Source of the DNA: Curtobacterium pusillum
GTDB taxonomy: Bacteria > Actinomycetota > Actinomycetes > Actinomycetales > Microbacteriaceae
Assembly: GCA_002025645.1 (NCBI GenBank)
Contig: CP018783.1
Location: 3,100,001 to 3,164,000, forward strand
Direction: 5' to 3'
DNA length: 64,000 nt
The position numbers and the translations under genes were made by a program. The notes beneath the pieces are model-generated. The model did no database searches, had not been told where the DNA came from, and was given only the letters and a program-made list of their open reading frames with translations. Below, piece after piece: positions 1 to 7,975 of the stretch. Within the stretch, counting starts at the first letter, position 1, and each line of letters opens with the position of its first letter.

Positions 1-437
1 AGCACGCCCTGGACCTCGGCCTCGAACGGCTCGAGGCGGGGGAGGCCTTCGCGATCTACCCCGAGGGCACACGCTCCCTCGACGGACGCCTGTACAAGGG
101 CCGCACGGGAGTGGCGTGGCTCGCCCTGACGAGTGGCGCCCCAGTGGTCCCGGTCGCACTGACCGGCACCGAGGACGTCCAGCCCGTGGGCTCGCGGATC
201 CCGAAGCTGGCGAAGGTCACGATCGAGTTCGGGAAGCCGCTCGACCTGTCCGGCTTCGGCGAGGCATCCTCCGGACGTGCACGGCGGCACGCCACCGATG
301 CCGTGATGACGGCGATCCAGGAGCTCAGCGGTCAGGAGCCCGCGAACGCGTACAACAACCCGCCGGCGACCATCGTCGAGCGCGTCCGTCAGGTGCTCCG
401 CCGTGACGACCCGACCGAGGCCGTCCAACCGGATTGA
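1..437 (+). CDS. 1-acyl-sn-glycerol-3-phosphate acyltransferase (PlsC family), 3' part
   Basis: C-terminal part of a PlsC-type lysophosphatidate acyltransferase; the start lies left of the window. The frame running from base 3 carries the family motif EGTRS at bases 63-77, which binds the glycerol-phosphate substrate in this family, followed by the APVVPVAL strand and a region typical of the fourth block. The catalytic HX4D motif would lie upstream and is not visible. The enzyme acylates lysophosphatidate at the inner face of the membrane during phospholipid synthesis. The tail after about base 330 is hydrophilic. Stop is TGA at 435-437. Family call is firm; exact substrate is not visible. 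Confidence 0.85.
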   Translation, partial: HALDLGLERLEAGEAFAIYPEGTRSLDGRLYKGRTGVAWLALTSGAPVVPVALTGTEDVQPVGSRIPKLAKVTIEFGKPLDLSGFGEASSGRARRHATDAVMTAIQELSGQEPANAYNNPPATIVERVRQVLRRDDPTEAVQPD

Positions 438-579
438 CCGCCAACCGTATCGTACGTGACCAACTGCTATTGCACATTCGGAATATCAGTGTTTGAATGG
501 GGTTGTGCCCAGGGGCACACTCCCACCGCGGCCCGCCCGAGAACGGACCGCCCAGACACCTGATCGGAAGGCAAGCAGC

Positions 580-933
580 ATGTCCTCCACGCCGCTCTTC
601 GACTCCATCGCCCGCCGTACCGAGGGCACCGCACCCGCACCCGCACCCGCACCCGCGCCGACCGTCGCCCGCGCCACGTTCACGCCCGCGCCGACCTCGC
701 CGATCTCGGCCCCGGTCGCCGCCCAGGAATCCGTCCTCGTCCCCGCCGCCCTCGTCGCGGCGATCGACGAGATCCCCGGCCGCGTCGCCGTCGCGATCGA
801 GACCGAGCACCGGGTCTGCGCCGAGCAGCTCGTCCTGGTCGAGGCCGTGGCCGACGCGATCACCCGCGCCGTCGTCGACGCCGTCGTGACCGAGCTCGAG
901 TGCATCGCCCGCGACGGCGTCGTCCGCGTCTGA
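580..933 (+). CDS. Hypothetical protein with an Ala-Pro repeat
   Basis: Unrecognised 117-residue protein. The ATG at 580 follows GGAAGG about ten bases upstream; an in-frame GTG/ATG further up (493) lacks such a site. After a short head comes a (PA)n run coded by repeated CACCCG units (about 628-660), then an acidic, Val/Ala-rich helical region containing the two cysteines (CAEQ and ELECIA). No signal peptide or membrane segment is seen. The next gene, an M23 peptidase, starts 18 bases after the stop, so the two may be cotranscribed. Function unknown. Confidence 0.6.
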   Translation: MSSTPLFDSIARRTEGTAPAPAPAPAPTVARATFTPAPTSPISAPVAAQESVLVPAALVAAIDEIPGRVAVAIETEHRVCAEQLVLVEAVADAITRAVVDAVVTELECIARDGVVRV

Positions 934-951
934 CGACCCCTGGCCCACCCG

Positions 952-1908
952 ATGACCACGACGACGGACCACCTGCCGATGCGCCCGCGTGGCGCAGCCC
1001 GGCACACGGCGAACGCGACGGCCGCCCTCGACGCCGACACGTCCGACGCGTCCGACGCGTCCGACATCTCCGAAGCCACCGGGACGGCGGTGCGCACCCC
1101 CGCCGTCCCGGTCTCCAGCTCCGCGCAGACAGCGCGAGCACTGCCGTCACGCCGCGAGCTCCGTCCCGAGTCCCGGGCGACCAGACCCGGCGAGCTCGGC
1201 CGAGCCGTCACACAGGCAATGACGGTCCCGCTCCGCACCCTCGGCAGCGCCGTCGCCTCGGCGAAGGCCGTACCGGTCACGGCGACCGCTGTCGTCGCGT
1301 GCCTGTTCGTGTCCGTCGCGACCCCGCAGACCGCGATGGCGTCGACGCCGCAGGGCATGCTCCCCGCGCTCGACGCGCAGCAGTACACCGCGTCGGCCGG
1401 CACCTCGATCACGGTCGAGCGGGACGCGTTCGCCATCGGGAAGGTCCCCGTCCGCACGGGGCCAGCGGCCGGCACGGCAGCGCCGTCGAAGGGCTCCGGG
1501 GCATCCTCCGTACGCCCGGTCGCCGGGTCGATCCCGGCAGCGGGCGGCTTCGGCTCCCGTTGGGTGCAAGGGTGTGCCGCGTGCTCGACGAACCACCAGG
1601 GACTCGACTTCGCCGCTCCCACCGGTACCGCGGTCGTCGCGGCGATGTCCGGCCGCGTGGTCTCCGCGGGGGTGTTCGGCGGGTACGGCAACCAGGTCCT
1701 CCTGCAGCACGCCGACGGCCCCCAGACCCGCTACGGGCACCTGTCGCAGATCGGTGTCCGTGTCGGTCAGACCGTCACCGCCGGCCAGCGGATCGGCGCC
1801 GTGGGGAACACCGGTGTCTCCACCGGCTCGCACCTGCACTTCGAGGTCGTCATCGCCGGCACGCCAGTGAACCCGGCCGCCTGGCTGCAGAACCGCGGCC
1901 TGCTCTGA
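952..1908 (+). CDS. M23 family metallopeptidase (LytM domain)
   Basis: Zinc endopeptidase predicted to cleave peptidoglycan cross-links outside the membrane. Residues 1-100 are basic, low-complexity and cytoplasmic in character, with a repeated SDASDASD stretch. A single hydrophobic segment near residues 105-125 (AVVACLFVSVA) ending in an Ala-rich site would anchor or export the protein. The C-terminal LytM domain shows HQGLD (His215, Asp219) and HLHFE (His294, His296), the zinc ligands and catalytic His of the family, plus the GYGN and RYGHL strands. A CAAC pair lies just before the domain. Complete for the family; substrate specificity is not readable. Confidence 0.88.
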   Translation: MTTTTDHLPMRPRGAARHTANATAALDADTSDASDASDISEATGTAVRTPAVPVSSSAQTARALPSRRELRPESRATRPGELGRAVTQAMTVPLRTLGSAVASAKAVPVTATAVVACLFVSVATPQTAMASTPQGMLPALDAQQYTASAGTSITVERDAFAIGKVPVRTGPAAGTAAPSKGSGASSVRPVAGSIPAAGGFGSRWVQGCAACSTNHQGLDFAAPTGTAVVAAMSGRVVSAGVFGGYGNQVLLQHADGPQTRYGHLSQIGVRVGQTVTAGQRIGAVGNTGVSTGSHLHFEVVIAGTPVNPAAWLQNRGLL

Positions 1909-1970
1909 ACCCGGGCGCGTAGCGTCGGATCCGCGAGCGGCAGGGAGCCGCTGCGGAGACGGAGACGCGC

Positions 1971-2819
1971 GTGCGGGTGAGTGTGCTGGGGACCGGGACG
2001 ATGGGTGCCGGAGTGGCGGGGTCGCTGCTCCGCGAGGGCCACGAGGTGACGGTGTGGAACCGGAGCGCCGACAAGGCCGCTCCGCTCGGTGACCGGGGCG
2101 CGACCGTCGCCACCGACCCGGGCTCCGCGGTCGCCGACGCCGAGGTCGTCCTGCTGACCCTGTTCGACACCGATGCCGTGGTGGACGTGCTCGAGTCTGC
2201 TGCCGGCGAGGCCCCGACGGACGCCGTGTGGGTGCAGTGCTCCACGATCGGCGTCGCCGGCACCGAGACCGTCGTCCAGCTGGCCGCCAAGTACGGCATC
2301 ACCCTCGTCGAGGCGATGATGCTCGGCACGAAGGCCCCGGCCGAGCAGGGCACGCTGACGATGCTCGCCGCTGGTCCCGGAGCGGAGCTCGACCGCATCG
2401 ACCCGGTCCTCGACGCGATCGGCGCGAAGACCGTCCGGGCCGGCGAACAGGTCGGTGCCGGGACGGCGCTCAAGCTCGCGGCCAACGCCTGGATCGCGTC
2501 GATCACGGCGGCGACGGGGCAGTCCCTCGCGGTCGCGAAGTCGCTCGGCCTGGACCCGGCGCTCTTCCTCGAGGCGATCGACGGCAGCGCCAGTGACTCC
2601 GCGTACGCGCACACCAAGGGCAAGGCGATCATCGACGGTTCGTTCCCGGCACAGTTCGCCCTCGACGGGCTCCGCAAGGACATCGGGCTGATCACCGACG
2701 CGGCACGCGACACCGGCGTCTCGACGGTGCTGTTGGACGCGCTCGGACGCGTCTACGCGGACGCGAGCGCGGCGGGCCACGGCGGCGACGACATCGCGGC
2801 CGTCGGCACCGCCTTCTGA
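1971..2819 (+). CDS. NAD(P)-dependent beta-hydroxyacid dehydrogenase (3-hydroxyisobutyrate dehydrogenase family)
   Basis: Oxidoreductase of the 3-hydroxyisobutyrate/tartronate-semialdehyde reductase superfamily. The Rossmann motif GTGTMG is at residues 7-12, and WNRS follows the second strand, where an Arg usually selects NADP. The substrate-binding region is unlike the common GGxxGA consensus (EAMMLGTKAPAEQG), and the catalytic Lys region (GAGTALKLAANAW) is present. Length (282 residues) is normal for the family. The GTG start at 1971 has GGAGAC five bases upstream. It stands alone between the peptidase and a convergent small gene, so substrate is not indicated. Confidence 0.85.
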   Translation: MRVSVLGTGTMGAGVAGSLLREGHEVTVWNRSADKAAPLGDRGATVATDPGSAVADAEVVLLTLFDTDAVVDVLESAAGEAPTDAVWVQCSTIGVAGTETVVQLAAKYGITLVEAMMLGTKAPAEQGTLTMLAAGPGAELDRIDPVLDAIGAKTVRAGEQVGAGTALKLAANAWIASITAATGQSLAVAKSLGLDPALFLEAIDGSASDSAYAHTKGKAIIDGSFPAQFALDGLRKDIGLITDAARDTGVSTVLLDALGRVYADASAAGHGGDDIAAVGTAF

Positions 2820-2835
2820 CGGACTGCGGGAGCCG

Positions 2836-3048
2836 CTAGCCCCGGCGGAACATCCGTCGGACGGCGTTCGTCAGCCGTCCGACGGTCTCGTCGTTCATGG
2901 TGTTCGCGAGGTCGAACGCCTCGCGCGCGGGGTCCGACCCGGCCCGGATGCGACGCAGCGCGGCGTCGGCGCGTGCCCGGGCATCGAGCTCGGCGAGGGG
3001 CATGTCGTCCTCGGGGTCGTGCGGCGCCGGGGTCGCCGTGTCTGCCAT
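2836..3048 (-). CDS. Small hypothetical protein (70 residues)
   Basis: Unrecognised soluble protein: an acidic N-terminal third (PHDPEDDMP) followed by a basic, helical C-terminal part ending RRMFRRG. Start ATG at 3048. It lies 33 bases downstream of the MarR gene on the same strand, so it may be cotranscribed with it. It reads convergently with the dehydrogenase on the other side, 16 bases away. Coding is supported by even amino-acid composition and its position, not by a known family. Confidence 0.6.
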   Translation of the reverse strand: MADTATPAPHDPEDDMPLAELDARARADAALRRIRAGSDPAREAFDLANTMNDETVGRLTNAVRRMFRRG

Positions 3049-3081
3049 GCCAGCAGGCTACGCGGGACCGATGGCAGCGGG

Positions 3082-3597
3082 CTACGCGGAGTGCCTGCCG
3101 ACGGCGTCCACGTCATCGACCACGCGGACCATCTCGTCGAGGAACGACACGATCACCGCCATGTCGTCGGTCGACAGGTGCTCGGTGGCCTCGATCGCGC
3201 GGGAGTCGAGCTGGTCGATGACCTGCAGGACCTGGCGCATCGAGCCACCCGAGGCCGTGAGGATGACGCCGCGGCGGTCGTTCGGGTCCGGGTGCCGCTC
3301 GACGTGCCCGCTGCGGACGAGCCGGTCGACGAGCGCCGAGGTCGACGCCGCGGTGATGTCGAGTTCCTCGGCGAGGTCCTTCGCGTTCACCGTGCGGCCG
3401 GCGGACTCGGCGTCGAGGAGGGCGCGGAGCGCCAGGAGGGCGTTCTCACCGATCCCGAGTGCCTCGCGCGCTCGGCGCTGCGCGGCGCTCTCGGCGGTGC
3501 GGTACCGACGGAGCGCGTTCAGCACGTCCACCGCATCGACCCTGGACGCATCGCCGTACCAGAATCCCGCGGTGCCGGTCATCACCTCGGAAGTCAT
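3082..3597 (-). CDS. MarR family transcriptional regulator
   Basis: Winged-helix regulator. The recognition region reads AKDLAEELDITAASTSALVDRLV, the wing reads HPDPNDRRGVIL with the DxRR signature, and N- and C-terminal helices would form the dimer. The chosen ATG at 3597 gives 171 residues. The longer reading frame back to 3705 would run through an inverted-repeat operator, so it is unlikely. A TAGCAT hexamer lies seven bases before the ATG, which would make the mRNA leaderless. The GCTAGAC/GTCTAGC palindrome directly upstream suggests autoregulation. Ligand unknown. Confidence 0.88.
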   Translation of the reverse strand: MTSEVMTGTAGFWYGDASRVDAVDVLNALRRYRTAESAAQRRAREALGIGENALLALRALLDAESAGRTVNAKDLAEELDITAASTSALVDRLVRSGHVERHPDPNDRRGVILTASGGSMRQVLQVIDQLDSRAIEATEHLSTDDMAVIVSFLDEMVRVVDDVDAVGRHSA

Positions 3598-3606
3598 GAG
3601 GACAAT

Positions 3607-3634
3607 GCTAGACGCTCTAGTTAGATTGTCTAGC
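3607..3634. promoter_or_regulatory. Inverted repeat, probable MarR operator over the promoter
   Basis: Perfect arms GCTAGAC (3607-3613) and GTCTAGC (3628-3634), centres 21 bp apart, two helical turns. On the minus strand TAGACA (3633-3628) and TAGCAT (3610-3605) lie 17 bp apart and could be -35 and -10 boxes of the MarR gene, so a bound repressor would cover the promoter. Geometry is seen; the binding partner is inferred from proximity. Confidence 0.6.
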
Positions 3635-3750
3635 GAATGCGCGGACCGGCCGACCCAGATCGCATCCCGGACGACCGCAACACCCGTGACGCGGCGACGA
3701 AACACCCCGGCAATCCCCGGTCAGTAGGTTCACGACATGCAGGAGCCGAC

Positions 3751-4647
3751 GTGCTGAGCCGACTCGCGGGGAGCGTGTTCCACGTCGGGAACGCGGTCGA
3801 GCGCACCGACGTGGTCGCCCGGATGCTCGACGTCTACGTGGCGCGGGGTGAACCGGCCGGTGTCGAGCAGGACCGACTGGTCGCGGCGGAGCTCCGGTCG
3901 GTGGTTGGGGCAGCGGGTCCCGCGAACGACCCGGACCGTGCCTCGACGATCGACTCCCTCGCGCTCGACCGGCACGAGGCCGCCTCGATCGCGTCCGCCG
4001 TCGCGGTCGCCCGGGACCACGCCCGCCGGGCACGCGAGGTCGTCTCGACCGAGCTCTGGGACTGCCTCAACGTCACGCGCTCCCGGATGCCGCGCAAGGT
4101 CGCGCCGGACCGGGCCCACGAGTTCCTCGGCTGGGTGCGGGAGCGGAGTGCCCTGGCGATCGGGGTCGTCGAGGCGGACGCCAGCCGCGACGAGGTCTGG
4201 GAGTTCTTCACCCTCGGCCGGTCGCTGCAGCGCTGTGCGACCTCCGCCCGGCTGCTCGCGTCGGGGCTGCTCGACCCCGGATCGGGGACGTCCTGGTCGA
4301 CCGCGCTCCGGGCGTGCGGTGCCGGTGAGGCGTTCCAGCGGGGCCGTGACCACCACACGCCGACCCCCGAGGACGCCGCGGCGTTCCTGCTCCTCGACGA
4401 GCACAGTCCACGGTCGCTGCGGTTCCTCGCGCGGCGTGCCGACGAGTGCCTGGCCGACGTCGCGCCGTCGTGCGTCGCCGACGAGGCCCGCGCGTTCGCG
4501 GAGACCCGGGCGGACCTCGAGGCGGTGTCGGCGGAGACTGCCCTGCTGGCGGCACGCGTCGCGGGGGAGCGGCTCGCGGTCGCGGCCGATCGCGTGGTCG
4601 CGGCGCTCGACGAGCGCGTGTTCGCCGAAGCGGCGCCCACGCACTGA
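3751..4647 (+). CDS. Alpha-E domain protein (DUF403), stand-alone
   Basis: All-helical protein of the DUF403/alpha-E family. The head MLSRLAGSVFHVGNAVERTD matches the usual alpha-E start, and the RARE-VVSTELWDCLN segment is the typical internal motif. With the GTG at 3751, preceded by AGGAG, the length is 298 residues, normal for the family. An upstream reading frame back to 3637 has no ribosome-binding site and overlaps the MarR promoter. These proteins usually sit next to a circularly permuted ATP-grasp partner and a transglutaminase-like peptidase; neither is nearby, which is unusual. Biochemical role unknown. Confidence 0.8.
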   Translation: MLSRLAGSVFHVGNAVERTDVVARMLDVYVARGEPAGVEQDRLVAAELRSVVGAAGPANDPDRASTIDSLALDRHEAASIASAVAVARDHARRAREVVSTELWDCLNVTRSRMPRKVAPDRAHEFLGWVRERSALAIGVVEADASRDEVWEFFTLGRSLQRCATSARLLASGLLDPGSGTSWSTALRACGAGEAFQRGRDHHTPTPEDAAAFLLLDEHSPRSLRFLARRADECLADVAPSCVADEARAFAETRADLEAVSAETALLAARVAGERLAVAADRVVAALDERVFAEAAPTH

Positions 4648-4703
4648 CGCACGCCGTCGTCCGGGACGCTCGCGGTGCGGTGGTGGTGACCAGGAGGCGG
4701 CCT

Positions 4704-4735
4704 GGAGGCGCGGTGCGGCGCCGACCCGCGCCTCC
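4704..4735. terminator. GC-rich hairpin of the dispersed GGAGGCGCG family
   Basis: Arms GGAGGCGCGG (4704-4713) and CCGCGCCTCC (4726-4735) with a 12-base loop. It sits between the convergent DUF403 and MFS genes, so a bidirectional terminator role is likely. It shares its core with hairpins at 7515-7574, 10089-10132 and 36082-36146. Confidence 0.65.
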
Positions 4736-4754
4736 CGTCCGATCGGTGGTGGCG

Positions 4755-6101
4755 TCAGACCGCGCTGGACCGGTCAGCGACCGCCTCGTCGCGTTCCAGG
4801 TCCTGCCGGAGTGCGGCGCGGGACGCGCGCGTCCCGACCACCGGTATCGCGTGCGTGATCGCCAGGTGCAACCGGGTGTCCGCGTCGTACCGCACCCGGA
4901 ACCGCTCGTACCGGAGGAGCCACACGAGCGCGATCGCGAGGGCGACGAACCCGGAGACCGCGCCGACACCGATCGCCCAGCGGGGGCCCCACGCGTCGGC
5001 GACGGCGCCGACGATCGGGGCGCCGATGGGCGTGCCTCCCGCGAAGATCGCCATGTAGAGCGCCATCACGCGTCCGCGCATCGCCTGGGCCGTCGTGGTC
5101 TGCACGAGGGCGTTCGCCGTCGTCATGAAGGTCAGCGACGCGAGCCCCACGAAGACCAGGACGATCGCGAAGGTCCAGTAGGTGGGGGCGAACGCGGCGG
5201 CCGTGCACGCCAGGCCGAACCCGGCGGAGGCGATCACGAGCGTGCGCATCCGCGGGCGGTCGCGACGGGCGGACAGGAGTGCGCCGGCGACCGAGCCGAT
5301 GGCCATCACGGAGTTCAGCAGGCCGAACTCGCCCGCGCCCTTGTGGAACTCGACCCGGGCCATCGTGGAGGTGAAGATCGGGAAGTTCACGCCGAAGGTG
5401 CCGACGACGAAGATCATGCAGAGCACGACGATGATGTCCGGCCTGGTCCGGACGTAGTGGATGCCCGCCGTGATCTGTCCCTTGCCGCGTTTGGCCCGGA
5501 CACGGTCGGCGAGCTGTGCGGGGTCCACGAAGCGCAGCGCGATGAGGACGGCCAGGAACGAGGCTGCGTTGATCACGAACACCCAGCCGGACCCGATCGC
5601 CGCGATGAGGACACCGGCGACCGCGGGGCCGATCAGCCGTGCGGCGTTGAACGAGGCGGAGTTGAGCGCCACCGCGTTGGCGACGTTCTCGCCCTGCACG
5701 ACGTCGGACACGAAGGTCTGGCGGATCGGGGTGTCGAACGCGGCGACGACGCCGAGTGCCAGGGCGAAGCCGTACAGCGACCAGATCGTCGCCGTGTCGG
5801 TGAGCACCATGATCCCGAGTCCGAGCCCCAGCGCACCCATCAGCCCTTGCGTGAGCATGAGCATCTTGCGCCGGTCGAACCGGTCTGCGGCGAGCCCGGT
5901 GAGGGGCAGGAGGAGCAGCTGCGGGCCGAACTGCAGCGCCATGGTGATGCCGACCGCGATGGCGTCGTTGTCGGAGAGCTTCGTCAGGACGAGCCAGTCC
6001 TGGGCGGTTCGTTGCATCCAGGTGCCGACGTTGGACACCAGGGCACCGGCGAACCAGATGCGGTAGTTGCGGCCGGACAGGGAGCGGAACATGGCGGTCA
6101 C
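4755..6101 (-). CDS. MFS transporter, 12 TM
   Basis: Major facilitator of the enterobactin-exporter-like/MFS_3 group. The N-terminus MFRSLSGRNYRIWFAG and the following VSNVGTWMQRTAQDWLVL are highly typical of that group. Twelve hydrophobic segments are visible, with a central loop (LADRVRAKRGKGQI) and a hydrophilic tail. The ORF opens with GTG at 6101, overlapping the end of the MarR gene upstream by four bases; ATG at 6092 is an equally good start. Coupling to a MarR regulator suggests repressible efflux of a small toxic compound. Substrate is not visible. Confidence 0.88.
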   Translation of the reverse strand: MTAMFRSLSGRNYRIWFAGALVSNVGTWMQRTAQDWLVLTKLSDNDAIAVGITMALQFGPQLLLLPLTGLAADRFDRRKMLMLTQGLMGALGLGLGIMVLTDTATIWSLYGFALALGVVAAFDTPIRQTFVSDVVQGENVANAVALNSASFNAARLIGPAVAGVLIAAIGSGWVFVINAASFLAVLIALRFVDPAQLADRVRAKRGKGQITAGIHYVRTRPDIIVVLCMIFVVGTFGVNFPIFTSTMARVEFHKGAGEFGLLNSVMAIGSVAGALLSARRDRPRMRTLVIASAGFGLACTAAAFAPTYWTFAIVLVFVGLASLTFMTTANALVQTTTAQAMRGRVMALYMAIFAGGTPIGAPIVGAVADAWGPRWAIGVGAVSGFVALAIALVWLLRYERFRVRYDADTRLHLAITHAIPVVGTRASRAALRQDLERDEAVADRSSAV

Positions 6102-6508
6102 TGCTGGGCCAGCCTCCTCATGATCTCGGTGGCGTCGGCCAGGGTCTGCCGCTCGGCGTCGGTGAGGTCGGCGAGGCGCGGGGTGAGCCAGCCGTCCCGA
6201 CGGCGGCGGGTCTCCTGCACGAAGTCGGCGCCGGCGTCGGTCGCGCAGAGGAGCACCTTGCGGCGGTCGTCCCCGTGGCCGCCCTTCGACACCAGTCCGC
6301 GGTCGATCAGCACGGCGACCGTCTTCGTCATCGACGGGGGTGTCACACCGTCCTGGCGGCTGAGCTCGGCGAGCGTCATCGGGCCGTCGCGGTGCAACCG
6401 GGCGAGCGCGGAGAACTGGGCATCGCTGACGGTGGAGTCGGCCTTCTGCGCACGGAGGGTGCGGGAGAGGCGGTTCACCGCGATGCGGAGGTCGGTGGCG
6501 TCGGTCAC
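6098..6508 (-). CDS. MarR family transcriptional regulator
   Basis: 136-residue winged-helix regulator: the helix-turn-helix is LAELSRQDGVTPPSMTKTVAVL and the wing is KGGHGDDRRKVLL. GTG start at 6508, just inside the divergent region shared with the SDR gene. It is translationally coupled to the exporter downstream (ATGA-type overlap) and likely represses that operon. Given the divergent arrangement it may also control the dehydrogenase. Ligand unknown. Confidence 0.88.
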   Translation of the reverse strand: MTDATDLRIAVNRLSRTLRAQKADSTVSDAQFSALARLHRDGPMTLAELSRQDGVTPPSMTKTVAVLIDRGLVSKGGHGDDRRKVLLCATDAGADFVQETRRRRDGWLTPRLADLTDAERQTLADATEIMRRLAQQ

Positions 6509-6528
6509 GATCGTTAGCCTAGCAAATT

Positions 6529-6586
6529 AGTTCAGCGAACGAACTGGTTTTCAGGTGTATCGTTCATTTGGGCAACAGGTGTTGCC
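6529..6586. promoter_or_regulatory. Divergent regulatory region with two inverted repeats
   Basis: The 93-bp gap between the MarR and SDR genes contains AGTTC/GAACT arms within AGTTCAGCGAACGAACT (about 6530-6547) and a perfect GGCAAC-AGGT-GTTGCC repeat (6571-6586). The second one ends eleven bases before the AAGGA ribosome site of the SDR gene. Either could be the MarR operator. The sites are seen; assignment is inferred. Confidence 0.5.
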
Positions 6587-6601
6587 TAGAGAGAAGGAAT
6601 C

Positions 6602-7354
6602 ATGTCCGAGTTCGAGGGCAAGGTCGCCATCGTCACCGGTGGCGGCAGCGGCATCGGCGAGTCCGTCGCCAAGGAGCTCGCCGCCGCGGGCGCGTCGGTC
6701 GTCGTCACCGACATCAAGCTGGACGCCGCCCAGCGCGTGGCGAGCGCGATCGTGGAGGCCGGTGGCACCGCCAGCGCCTTCGAGGCGAACTCCGCCGTCG
6801 CCGCCGACAACGAGCGCATGGTCCAGTTCGCCGTGGACACCTACGGCGCGCTCCACCTCGCCGTGAACAACGCCGGCATCGGCGCCGCCCCGCAGCCCAT
6901 CGGCGAGTACGACATCGCCGCCTGGGACCGCGTGCGTGCAGTGGACCTCGACGGCGTCTTCTACGGACTCCGCTACGAGATCCCCGCGATGGTGGCAGCC
7001 GGTGGTGGCTCGATCGTGAACATGGCATCGGTGCTCGGCACGGTCGGCATCGCCCAGAACGCCGCCTACGTGGCGTCGAAGCACGCGCTCGCCGGCCTGA
7101 CCAAGGTCGCGGCGCTCGAGTACTCGGCGCAGGGCGTCCGCACGAACGCGGTCGGCCCGGGCTTCATCGACACCCCGCTGCTCCGCAACTCGATGACCCC
7201 CGAGGCGATCACCGCCCTCGAGGACGAGCACGCCACCAAGCGCCTCGGCACCGACAAGGAGGTCGCGGCGCTCGTGCTGTTCCTGCTGAGCGACAAGGCC
7301 TCGTTCATCACGGGCAGCTACCACCTGGTCGACGGCGGCTACAGCGCGCACTGA
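6602..7354 (+). CDS. SDR family oxidoreductase
   Basis: Classical short-chain dehydrogenase, 250 residues. TGGGSGIGE binds the dinucleotide (about residues 13-21), NNAGIG follows, and the Tyr/Lys pair appears as YVASK. VTDIK after strand two ends in Asp, favouring NAD over NADP. GPGFIDTPL and the C-terminal TGSYHLVDGGY are standard. A GAGAAGGA site lies just before the ATG. Divergent from the MarR/MFS pair and possibly under the same operator. Its alcohol or ketone substrate cannot be read. Confidence 0.88.
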   Translation: MSEFEGKVAIVTGGGSGIGESVAKELAAAGASVVVTDIKLDAAQRVASAIVEAGGTASAFEANSAVAADNERMVQFAVDTYGALHLAVNNAGIGAAPQPIGEYDIAAWDRVRAVDLDGVFYGLRYEIPAMVAAGGGSIVNMASVLGTVGIAQNAAYVASKHALAGLTKVAALEYSAQGVRTNAVGPGFIDTPLLRNSMTPEAITALEDEHATKRLGTDKEVAALVLFLLSDKASFITGSYHLVDGGYSAH

Positions 7355-7399
7355 GCGGGCGCGCGGGCGTGCGGGCGCGCGGGCGGAGTGAACGCCGGC

Positions 7400-7516
7400 G
7401 CCGTGGCTGGGTCGTTCCGCGCGTAGCTGGCGGAATCGCGCGTACCAGGCTGTTTCTTTCGGCCACGTACGCGCGATTCGGCTTCCTACCGCGCGCGCGA
7501 TGGGAAGGAACGTGCG
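7400..7516. repeat. 117-bp intergenic repeat, copy 1
   Basis: First of two direct copies, 178 bp apart, differing at only three bases of 117. Each copy can fold: CGTTCC near the left end pairs with GGAACG near the right, and a long GAATCGCGCGTACC-type arm pairs with its complement (one mismatch in this copy). No ORF with a ribosome site is seen. Looks like a mobile palindromic intergenic element. Confidence 0.75.
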
Positions 7517-7574
7517 GACTGGAGGCGCGGGGTGCGTGAGCGGGTCTGCTCACGTGGGGCGCGCCTCCAGTCCG
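7515..7574. repeat. Long hairpin of the GGAGGCGCG family between the two 117-bp copies
   Basis: Perfect 15-bp arms CGGACTGGAGGCGCG (7515-7529) and the complement at 7560-7574, with an inner 7-bp stem CGTGAGC/GCTCACG. It is bracketed by the two 117-bp repeat copies. It could terminate transcription from the SDR gene and from the opposite Pit operon. Confidence 0.7.
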
Positions 7575-7577
7575 CGT

Positions 7578-7694
7578 GCCGTGGCTGGGTCGTTCCGCGC
7601 GTAGCTGGCGGAATCGCGCGTACCAGGCTGCTTCTTTCGGCCAGGTACGCGCGATTCGGCTTCCTACCGCGGGCGCGATGGGAAGGAACGTGCG
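7578..7694. repeat. 117-bp intergenic repeat, copy 2
   Basis: Second copy. Its internal inverted repeat is perfect here: GAATCGCGCGTACC at 7611-7624 and GGTACGCGCGATTC at 7644-7657, inside outer arms CGTTCC and GGAACG. It ends exactly at the stop codon of the next minus-strand gene (7695), so it would form the 3' end of that transcript. Together the two copies and the hairpin fill the 340-bp gap. Confidence 0.75.
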
Positions 7695-7964
7695 TCAGTG
7701 GAACTGCGGGATCGTCAGCCAGATGCCCGTGAGGACCGCCGCGACGCAGACCGCGAAGCACAACCCGGCCCCCGCGAGGGCGAGCGGCGGCGTGTGCCCG
7801 GAGCGCGGCGTCTCCTCGGAGTACTGCGTGCGCTCCCCACCGGCGTCGACGGGCTGCCCGGTCCCGAGCAGCCGCAACCCGAGCGTGTAGACGAGCACCA
7901 CGCCGACGGCGGCCACGAAGCCGACGCCCGCGACCGTGCCGATCGCACCGAAGTCGATGTCCAT
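7695..7964 (-). CDS. Small membrane protein downstream of the phosphate transporter
   Basis: 89 residues with two hydrophobic helices (VGFVAAVGVVLVYTLGLRLL and a second near the C-terminus, CFAVCVAAVLTGIWLTI). A polar linker lies between them. ATG at 7964. It begins 11 bases after the Pit permease stop and so is almost certainly in that operon. Similar small proteins accompany Pit permeases in related actinobacteria, but I know no role; an accessory subunit is a guess. Confidence 0.8.
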   Translation of the reverse strand: MDIDFGAIGTVAGVGFVAAVGVVLVYTLGLRLLGTGQPVDAGGERTQYSEETPRSGHTPPLALAGAGLCFAVCVAAVLTGIWLTIPQFH

Positions 7965-7975
7965 GTGCGTTCCCC

